Shown here piece by piece: positions 57,022-64,000 of a DNA stretch of 64,000 bases (positions within the stretch are counted from its first letter, which is position 1; each line of letters begins with the position of its first letter). The translations under genes were made by a program, and so were the position numbers. The stretch is from positions 620,001 through 684,000 of the forward strand of contig CAMPQE020000051.1 of NCBI GenBank assembly GCA_946902985.2, in the 5' to 3' direction. The DNA comes from Meconema thalassinum (lineage: Eukaryota; Arthropoda; Insecta; Orthoptera; Tettigoniidae). Under the pieces are notes generated by a model. The model was not told the origin of the DNA. It worked only from the letters and a program-made list of their open reading frames with translations, and made no database searches.

Positions 57022-57949
57022 GCCCTCACCCATTAAAATGGGTATTGCTCACGAGTTGCATCGCCCAGCTAGGCGTCACTATCCGCGACTCAAGGTGATT
57101 TCACGAGGTGTGGATGAACTTTGGCAGGCTGACTTGGTTGAAATGATACCCTATGCTGGCGTTAACGATGGTGTACGCTATATGTTGACCGTCATTGATG
57201 TCTATTCCAAAATGGCCTTTGTTGAACCTGTGCGTCGCAAGTCTGGTCTACTAGTTACCAAGGCCTTTCAACATATTATTCAACACTCCCAACGTCAACC
57301 TCAGTTGCTACAAACTGACCAGGGGAAAGAATTTTTCAACAAGGATTTCTCCAGTTTTCTCAAATCTAAGGATATTCACCATTACACCACGTACAGCAAT
57401 CTCAAAGCCAGTGTGGTCGAGCGGTTCAACCGAACATTGAAAACCCATATGTGGAAAGCGTTTACCGCTCAGGGCAGTTATCGCTGGTTGGACATGTTAC
57501 CTGAGCTAGTGTCACGTTACAATGACACCAACCATAGAACGATTGGGACCAAGCCACGTCTCGTAACTAAAAATATTCAGCGATTGGATAAACTGTTTAA
57601 CCCCATAAAAACAGCCGATCCTAAACGTCACCGACTGAACATTGGGGATTTTGTTCGTGTGAGCAAATTTAAGTCTGCCTTCAATAAGGGCTACACGCCT
57701 CAGTGGGGGACTGAACTATTTCGAATTCGTCGAGTCTACTTGGACAGTCCAGTCACCTATTTACTCGAGGACCTCAACCATCAACCCATAAAAGGTAGAT
57801 TTTATCTCCATGAACTTCAGAAAACAGCATTTCCTCAGCATTATCTTGTGGAAAAAGTGTTGAAACAAAAAGGAAATAAACTCTACGTCAAATGGTTAGG
57901 GTTTAACTCTACGTTTAATTCTTGGATCAATAAATTACATGTTGTGTGA
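57002..57949 (+). CDS. int: Retroviral-type integrase with C-terminal chromodomain
   Basis: 315 aa from the ATG at 57002 (the frame is open further upstream, but that part overlaps the DUF8207-like gene and lacks family resemblance). DDE core: Asp44 in ELWQADLVEM, Asp106 in QTDQGKEF, Glu140 in ASVVERFNRTL, with 33 residues between the second Asp and the Glu, as in other Polintons. An N-terminal HHCC finger is not visible. The C-terminus (about 277-315) is a chromodomain: YLVEKVLKQK, LYVKWLGF and FNSWI. It joins element ends to target DNA making the 6-bp duplication seen here; the chromodomain may steer it to histone-marked chromatin. Confidence 0.94.
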   Translation: MPKLLFKPSPIKMGIAHELHRPARRHYPRLKVISRGVDELWQADLVEMIPYAGVNDGVRYMLTVIDVYSKMAFVEPVRRKSGLLVTKAFQHIIQHSQRQPQLLQTDQGKEFFNKDFSSFLKSKDIHHYTTYSNLKASVVERFNRTLKTHMWKAFTAQGSYRWLDMLPELVSRYNDTNHRTIGTKPRLVTKNIQRLDKLFNPIKTADPKRHRLNIGDFVRVSKFKSAFNKGYTPQWGTELFRIRRVYLDSPVTYLLEDLNHQPIKGRFYLHELQKTAFPQHYLVEKVLKQKGNKLYVKWLGFNSTFNSWINKLHVV

Positions 57950-58195
57950 ACCTGTGTACTTTTTATTTATTCACCCATGTTGTACACTACCTATAGCTCT
58001 ATGTGTACAGCGCTCCGCGCTTCATGCATGTTCATACATGTTTGTCTTCCCCTTTCCTCCTGTGTTCTCTCATACATTACCCCTCCCCTCTCCCTCCCTT
58101 CACCTCCCACCACTACTGTTTGCAGCTCATGCCTCTCTATTGGTTGTGACATCATTCCGACAAGTTGCATTATACTTTTTACTGATTCAGCGATT
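57950..58195. other. Gap between integrase and right inverted repeat
   Basis: Pyrimidine-rich, no gene supported; overlapping small ORFs are low-complexity. Confidence 0.6.
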
Positions 58196-60020
58196 CCCAC
58201 GCTTTGAACATTCTCTTATCGTGCACGTGGACAGATAACACCCAAGCGAACACCTGTGCCGGATCAAATTTCACATGAACTTGCATTTTGTCACGTACGA
58301 AGCAAGACAGGCTGTAACTTGTTAACAGTTATCGCGCACGTGGACAGATAACACCCAAGCGAACACTTGTGAAAGATCAAATTTCACATGAACTTGCATT
58401 TTGTCACGTACGAAGCAAGACAGGATGTCACTGGTTTAGCGTGCCTGTGGTTTCACACATGTGTGCACGCCTTTCACACTCCCCTGCCACCACGATGGTC
58501 AGATTATTTCACCTTCAAGCGTCACCTGTTGTCAAGTCAGATCAATGCCTTCCAATAAGCTCAAATGACCTTCACCTCCTGTAAGTTTGTTTTCTGTACT
58601 CGCTTCGACCAACATAGAACCAAGTTCTCATCACCGTTTACACGTCAAAGGTAAAATATCAGAAAAACGCACGCTCGTTCTGTCATACACCGACCAGCCG
58701 AAATAGCGATTGTTCTATTAAGCATGGTCCTTGTGCTAAGCGACAGGTTTGGTCAAACACACACACTCAGCCGTATCGTCTCTCTCAACCACCACGCTTC
58801 ATGAACATTATAAACAAGTAAAGAAAAAGAAAACGTTTTTTCAACATGTACGGCGTTAGGCCCTTTGTGAATTATTTTTTGGAAAAAAATATCTACCACA
58901 TTTGAAAGGGGGGGCGTTAGCCCGAGTCCTAGGACACCTCGTACACGCCTCTAGCGTTATTGCTTCGTGAGATATTGGCAAAATCACAAAAAACACGTGT
59001 TTACCCCAAAATCGCGTTTCCCAAATTTTTTAAAATTACAATGAGTGGTCCATAGCAAAGAGAACGTCAGCCCGAGTCCTTGGACCCCTCGTTCATGCCT
59101 CTAGCATGATTGGTTCGCGAGATATCGGCAAAATCACAAAAACACGTGTTTACCCCAAAATCGAGTTTCCAATTTTATTAAAAATTATAACGAGTGGTCT
59201 ATAGCAAAGAGGACATCACCCCGAGTCCTTGGACCCGTCGTACATGCCTCTAGCATGATTGGTTCGCGAGATATAGCAAAAAGTCTAAAATCACGGTTTT
59301 ACAACAAAAAATTCTGTTTCCCTCATTCTCAAAAACTTTAACCTATTACCAAAATACACAGGGTTTCGAGACAAGCCATTTGACACGTCATAGGACCAAA
59401 TCCGACCATGCATTCGTGAGATATCGGAAAAAGTCTAAAATCATGGTTTTACCCCAAAAAAAAGCCTGTTTCCCTCATTCTCAAAACTTTAACCTATTAA
59501 TAACATGTATAGGGCTTCGAGACAAGCGATTTGACACGTCACACGTCCAAATCCGACCTTGCGTTTGAGACATATCGGCAAACTTCGTAGGAAAGTAGGC
59601 GACTATCTGGCTCTCTCCTCACCATCAAAACCTCTTCTTATCAATCATTTTTTTTCAAAGAGCTCGCCCTCTTACAAAAATCCCCAGTGCGCATGCGTAA
59701 AAAACAAAAACAAAAATGTTCATCCATAGCGGCAGCCAGAAAAACGTATGCGTGATATGAGCAACAACATTTAAGTTCATTTTAGCAGCGCACCTTATAC
59801 GTGTCGTATTTGAAAAGAGACTTTCACTAAAAATTACAATTTCACCCCTAGTAGGGGTAGGTTTTATTTAGGGGTTGAAATGAGTGGTCCATAGCAAAGC
59901 CCCCGTCAGCCCGAGTCCAACGACACTTTATTCGTGAATCTCCGACCACGGGTTCGGGAATTATCGGCTCGCATTGGGAGTAGTGGTGGGGGGGGGCAGA
60001 ACCCCTACTACCCCCCTACT
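58196..60020 (-). repeat. Polinton right terminal inverted repeat
   Basis: Inverse of 42216-44216. Near-identical over the outer ~750 bp, increasingly diverged inside. It holds two type-A and only three type-B tandem units (the left has four), which accounts for most of the 176-bp length difference. Confidence 0.92.
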
Positions 60021-60026
60021 TGCAGG
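60021..60026. repeat. Polinton target-site duplication, right (TGCAGG)
   Basis: Exact copy of 42210-42215, directly after the terminal CCCCCCTACT. Confidence 0.92.
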
Positions 60027-61056
60027 AATGAGGTCTTAGATGATTTCTCAGAAGAGGGTTGGTGCAGGTGTCCCATGATGCTGCGTCTTGAGAATATAGA
60101 TGTAATGTACTGATTTACCAAATCGGTACATTAATATCAAGGCTTAAGTTGACACTGTCAAATTCACATTCTTTTTGAGTTTCATTGTTTTCAAGGTTCA
60201 GTGATCCTTTTATAAAACTGTCATAAACGATTTCGAACTATCAAGTACGTTGCTGTTTCAGTTGACTATTTTGAGCTCCAATTGCCTTGTCTCGTTTCAT
60301 AATAGAAACTGAAATACAATGAAACAAATTACCTTTTACTATTATCAATTATGATTCTTGGTGTTGATCAATAATGAATCTAGGCTAAAATTGCTTCAGC
60401 CAATAGCAAACGAAATAGAGAGAAAACACTGTACTTTTACAGTTTTAAATTGGTTTAGAGAATTCAACCTAATATTTTTTGCTAGCGCTAATTACACTTA
60501 CTTGTTTCCTAGTTGTGCATGAAGAGGAAATACTCGTCCTTTACAACTAAACACACTGAGTATTCACAATTCATTGATACACAACGACTGCGAATTAAAC
60601 GCAACTCAACTCCACAAAAGAATAATATAAACTAAGGATTAAGGTCAAGGAATACACTTCATGACTAGCAAGCTAGCAATCATCAATTCTGTTGTGACTT
60701 GATAACCCCACCCCACGCCAGCCGACACCGTCATCAACCACGCAGACCCTCTCCATCACCACTCTGATTCCGGCTCAGGCGCTCTTTTCATCCGTAAATC
60801 GTAATCATATCCTGTGTGCTCGGCGCCCACGAACTACATATTTCGTATTGTCTATAAATAGTTTAAAACGAAACGTTCATTTCATTTCTAAACAATATCA
60901 CTCAGTATTTAACAAAGTTATAAAGAAAATTTCACCATTAAATCCGTATATTTAAAAAAAAATTAAACTAAAAAGAAAAGTATTTCGATTTTGTATTTAG
61001 GCGCCCCCCTTACCCGGGGAGGCCAGCCCGTTCGCACCCTCTTTGGTACGCCACTG
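60027..61056 (-). other. Right arm of the hAT transposon
   Basis: Ends in the inverted CAGTGGCGTACC terminus with a GC-rich subterminal block (ACCCGGGGAGGCC at about 61014). On -, about 60180-60027 reads as a broken frame (DINVPIW, stop, LYSQDAASWDTCTNP) that could be the N-terminal side of the hAT transposase; the match is weak. Confidence 0.5.
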
Positions 61057-61064
61057 ATCATAAC
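61057..61064. repeat. hAT target-site duplication, right (ATCATAAC)
   Basis: Exact copy of 36467-36474 after the inverted terminus. Confidence 0.85.
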
Positions 61065-62007
61065 ACAAGAGTTGTCATGTCTCCCAAATGTTGGAGACAA
61101 AAAGTACGGAGTACAAAACACGTTATAGTGCAAGCTTCGACAACAATGAGGCTTCAGTTCAGTAGCACTAGAAAAGGTTATCATGAATCGTTAAAAGAAT
61201 GTCAATTGTTGAAAAATAAACTGGCTAAAACTAAAGGAAATTCAGCGGTAAACGTCACAACGTTGTACCACGTACGTAAAACCTTATTTAGAGGCGAAAT
61301 CTAGAAAAGACTTATAGTTTAATTAAGGTGGCTTTGTCTTCGTACCACTCAGCCCCGTGTACGAGAGTGTATGTGGACTTTTGCCTGATAACATGTGTTA
61401 TTGTGATTGCTATATAAGTGTGTGTATTGTAATTTGGGGGAGGATGTGGAAGGAGGCAGCCGTGGCCTTAAGCTTGGAACCATCCTGGCAATCGCCATGA
61501 GTAGAAGTGGGAAACCATTTCCGAGATATCTGAGGTGCGAATCGAGCTCTCATTTGGGTACAATCGTGTTGGCCGACTGAAAAGCATCAATGTTTAGTTT
61601 TTAAGTTGTTAATTAAATAATTTTTATCATTGATATTACTTGCTTATTGTAGACTAATGTAATCATAACAACATTCGTCCAAGGAACTAGCGTGCCACAA
61701 GAGACGCGGGTTCGATCCCGATTATGGTCACATTTTCAATTCTTACTCACCAGTACGTTAATGGGTTGGAGCTGTGTTGATTTTCTCCACATGATAAATA
61801 CCCTAAATGCATCGCCATCTACAGTTCTCAAGCCGTGTCATAAGGTTTGGCAACACCGCCCATCTGTCATCTGGAAGGCTTAGCGAAAACACATGGTAAT
61901 TGTTAACACTGCGTAAACACATAGAATTTGCCACCAAATGTTTCCGAAAATAACACAGAACATAACGTCCGCTAAGTCTACACACAAATAAGGGATACAT
62001 ATTATCA
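61065..62007. other. Intergenic with SINE fragments
   Basis: On -, 61440-61565 carries the common SINE body (GGTTTCCCACTTC, GGCCACGGCTGCCTCC). At 61700 GCGGGTTCGATCCCG resembles a SINE B box. Nothing else is recognised. Confidence 0.5.
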
Positions 62008-62497
62008 GGCTATGTGCAGGCGATTCCCGGTAAGGTAATAATAAAAGGCTGTACTGTGCCTCAATGTCCCAATGTCTTGCTATGTGCTGGCGATTCCCGG
62101 TAAGGTAATAATAAAAGGCTCTACTGTGCCTCAATGTCCCAATGTCTTGCTATGTACTGGCGATTCCCGGTAAGGTAATAATAAAAGGCTGTACTGTGCC
62201 TCAATGTCCCAATGTCTTGCTATGTGCAGGCGATTCCCGGTAAGGTAATAATAAAAGGCTGCACTGTGCCTCAATGTCCCAATGTCTTGCTATGTGCTGG
62301 CGATTCCCGGTAAGGTAATAATAAAAGGCTGTACTGTGCCTCAATGTCCCAATGTCTTGCTATGTGCTGGCGATTCCCGGTAAGGTAATAGTAAAAGGCT
62401 GTACTGTGCCTCAATGTCCCAATGTCTTGCTATGTACTGGCGATTCCCGGTAAGGTAATAATAAAAGGCTGTACTGTGCCTCAATGTCCCAATGTCT
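62008..62497. repeat. 70-bp minisatellite, 7 units
   Basis: CGATTCCCGGTAAGGTAATA recurs at 62021, 62091, 62161, 62231, 62301, 62371 and 62441, exactly 70 bp apart. Units differ by one or two bases (GTGCTGG/GTACTGG/GTGCAGG). Confidence 0.97.
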
Positions 62498-62559
62498 GAT
62501 TAATGCCAGATACGTCTATGAGCTAGGTATTACGAGAAGACCACGTGTTTCAATTAACG

Positions 62560-63180
62560 ACCTTGACACGAAGTCGTGTGTAGCGGCTGAATCCAGAAGA
62601 CCTCTGGCTCAAATCCAATTACCAAACCAATCTTGTATGTCCACTTGAAGTGTGGATAAAAGTACCTGGGCACTGCGCCAAGATTGAGAATATTGAACCA
62701 AACAGGAAGCATTAGACCTTTCAACGTCATCACTTTGTTTCGAGGTGGAAGGTGAAGTGACTGATGACTTCGGATTCTCGTGGCGATGTAGCAAAGTATG
62801 ATGCGGCTTTTGGCAATGGAAACAATATCTAGTGGATTAACAATTAGACGCAGAATGTTGAGGCGAAAGACAATTAAAACAACGATGATGTTGGGAAATG
62901 AGCTTTCTCCTATCGTCGATAGTGAGTGCTCGAAAAGAATCGCAAATGCAAAGCGTGGGATTTCGGACAAAGTAGACATTTTGGAACATTATTGGGCATT
63001 TTGTGTGTTTCTCCTTGACAATTGAATGCAGCGGAGCTCGTTTGTCGATTTTTGAAGACCTGAGCCTGTAGCCACTTGATGGAGCGCTAGATCTAGGAGC
63101 GAAAGAAACATGACAAGAGCCCACTGATGAGCCAGCTTGGTGTTCCTAGGCCAACCCCACACATGACACGGCATATAACT
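62560..63180 (-). pseudogene. BEL/Pao LTR-retrotransposon gag remnant
   Basis: Read on -, ORF 63124-62837 includes FRALTIDDRRKLISQHHRCFNCLSPQHSASNC, the signature around the zinc knuckle of BEL/Pao gag-pol polyproteins, preceded by a decayed CPIMFQ...LCICDSF segment. After a frame change, 62794-62609 gives LHRHENPKSS, the expected continuation of the (H)TLLH motif. No LTR, protease or reverse transcriptase is seen, so it is a fragment. Confidence 0.8.
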
Positions 63181-64000
63181 AGAAAAATTGTTGAGTTTTA
63201 AGAAGATTTTAACATGGAACGCACGGTCATCCTAGTAGTCTCATACCGTGCACGTGACCCTCGTGCTTAAGGGAGTGAAAAAGCAGACGAAGAGGTCTCG
63301 GACTGTTGTGGTCGGCATACTGGCGAAGTCTACTACCGAGGCTTCCTTCCAGGCTCATAGTGCCCCTTCCCCTTAACGAGGCTTCTTACGGAGCTCTTCG
63401 TGCCCTCACCACAATATTAACCAAAATACAGAAATGCACTTCATATAACATATCATTGTTCTTGGGACAAACAACGACTAGAGAGGTGTTCTCACACGTA
63501 GGAGACCTCCACAAAGGGCCTAAGCTTTCAAGAAGGATGGCTGTATGTCCGTTACCCGGGAGGTGCAGATGCTGGTTAAACCTCCTCCTTAACAGCTGCT
63601 TGAGAGGCTCACAGGCCTCTTCGGCCTCTCGTGGCAGTGTAACATCCTGAAAGTTAACGTATTCATGTCACTCTTTGAGGATCGGGTTCGAATACTTATG
63701 CGGTGTCTCTGCATCGGACCTGTGAGGAGTCTCTATAAATAAGGCGAGGTAAAGGATGGTGTTTGGTTGTCTTGCAGGCCAAATATGACTCTGATAAAGA
63801 TGCCAGATATCCCCAGGGCTAATTTAATTTCCAGAAGACTTTACTCTCATACTTTTAGTCTCCTACTGAGGGTTTATTATCAAGGAGGAGGGCCCTAAGG
63901 AACGAGAGTAGCTCTAGGTGAGGCTTGCTTACCCTGCTCAGGAGGCAGGGCCTTTCGGGAAGATGCAGGACTAACGAGGAAGCTATTGTCCCGGAACTCC
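63181..64000. other. Unassigned end of window
   Basis: A 114-codon ORF (63306-63650) has no family resemblance; GC-richer than the surroundings, perhaps part of another repeat cut by the window edge. Confidence 0.35.

Larger units (their letters stand above)
42216..60020. mobile_element. Complete Polinton/Maverick element
   Basis: It is 17,805 bp with long inverted termini starting AGTAGGGGGG and a 6-bp TSD, and carries the full hallmark set: protein-primed PolB, retroviral-like integrase, FtsK/HerA-type packaging ATPase, adenain-like protease, double-jelly-roll major capsid protein and single-jelly-roll penton protein. Elements with this set are regarded as integrated viruses or proviruses able to make virions (established view of Polintons/polintoviruses and adintoviruses). 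Gene order: PolB on + | PLA2, two unknowns, BIR, major capsid, small ORF, penton, protease, virion protein and fibre on - | ATPase, DUF8207-like, integrase on +. All core ORFs are uninterrupted except for the protease start problem. Confidence 0.96.
36475..61056 (-). mobile_element. hAT DNA transposon (ZMYM1-type), host of nested insertions
   Basis: Left end CAGTGGCGTACCTAGGG and right end, read inverted, CAGTGGCGTACCAAAGAGGG share a 12-bp perfect inverted repeat and are flanked by an exact 8-bp duplication. The interval spans 24,582 bp, but subtracting the Polinton, the RTE copy with its MITE, and the SINE leaves about 4 kb, a normal hAT size. A hAT transposase remnant lies inside on -. Left terminal DNA resumes after the RTE at about 38862 with GGTGCCCGGGGCC, and the right subterminal region contains TACCCGGGGAGGCC, as expected for GC-rich hAT ends. 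The transposase is broken, so it is immobile. Confidence 0.8.

Noticed and set aside
42216..60020. Adenovirus, virophage or baculovirus insertion instead of a Polinton
   Set aside because: The retroviral-type integrase, 6-bp TSD, long inverted ends and PolB type together define a Polinton; the BIR gene alone would have suggested a baculovirus.

Overview
The window is arthropod, most likely insect, nuclear DNA from a large, repeat-rich genome. It is AT-rich and intron-poor and is packed with RTE-type LINE remnants, tRNA-derived SINEs, hAT, Harbinger-like and mariner-like fragments, BEL/Pao gag remnants and minisatellites. No intact host single-copy gene is visible. The insect assignment rests on the repeat types and on the best-matching protein families; I cannot name the species.

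The centrepiece is a complete Polinton/Maverick, a virus-like self-synthesising DNA transposon, at 42216-60020 (17,805 bp). It is bounded by a perfect 6-bp target duplication (TGCAGG at 42210-42215 and 60021-60026) and by inverted repeats of about 2.0 kb (left) and 1.8 kb (right). Its core genes are open: protein-primed DNA polymerase B, packaging ATPase, chromodomain integrase, adenain-type protease, double-jelly-roll major capsid protein and penton-type minor capsid protein. It also carries a BIR-domain inhibitor-of-apoptosis-like gene, a parvovirus-like phospholipase A2, a repeat-bearing fibre-like protein, a basic pVI/pX-like virion protein, a DUF8207-like protein and several unrecognised ORFs. 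PolB lies alone on the left on +. ATPase, DUF8207-like and integrase are on + at the right. The structural and accessory block between them is on -. The protease has no usable AUG and sits -1 to the virion protein across a 13-A run. Several genes overlap, and TATA boxes lie about 30 bp before some start codons.

The Polinton sits inside an older hAT transposon at 36475-61056 (24.6 kb), with an 8-bp TSD (ATCATAAC) and CAGTGGCGTACC termini. A ZMYM1-type hAT transposase remnant lies on the - strand. The same hAT also received an RTE LINE copy at 36493-38861 (itself interrupted by an 808-bp Harbinger-like MITE) and a SINE with a 16-bp TSD (38956-39288). This gives at least three levels of nesting.

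Layout: 1-718 hairpin-tail repeat; 718-7123 RTE remnants and a decayed C2H2 zinc-finger array, with a tandem duplication of about 2.9 kb; 7377-8770 tandem duplication of about 0.7 kb; 9765-13142 and 17293-18361 two copies of a non-coding module-repeat element, the first carrying an 830-bp tandem array; 13143-17292 AT-rich DNA; 18535-18780 32-bp minisatellite; 19000-28600 SINE and repeat debris; 28613-29950 hairpin-tail repeat; 30380-31621 69-bp minisatellite; 33195-34215 diverged hairpin-tail repeat; 36475-61056 hAT with nested Polinton; 62008-62497 70-bp minisatellite; 62560-63180 BEL/Pao gag remnant.
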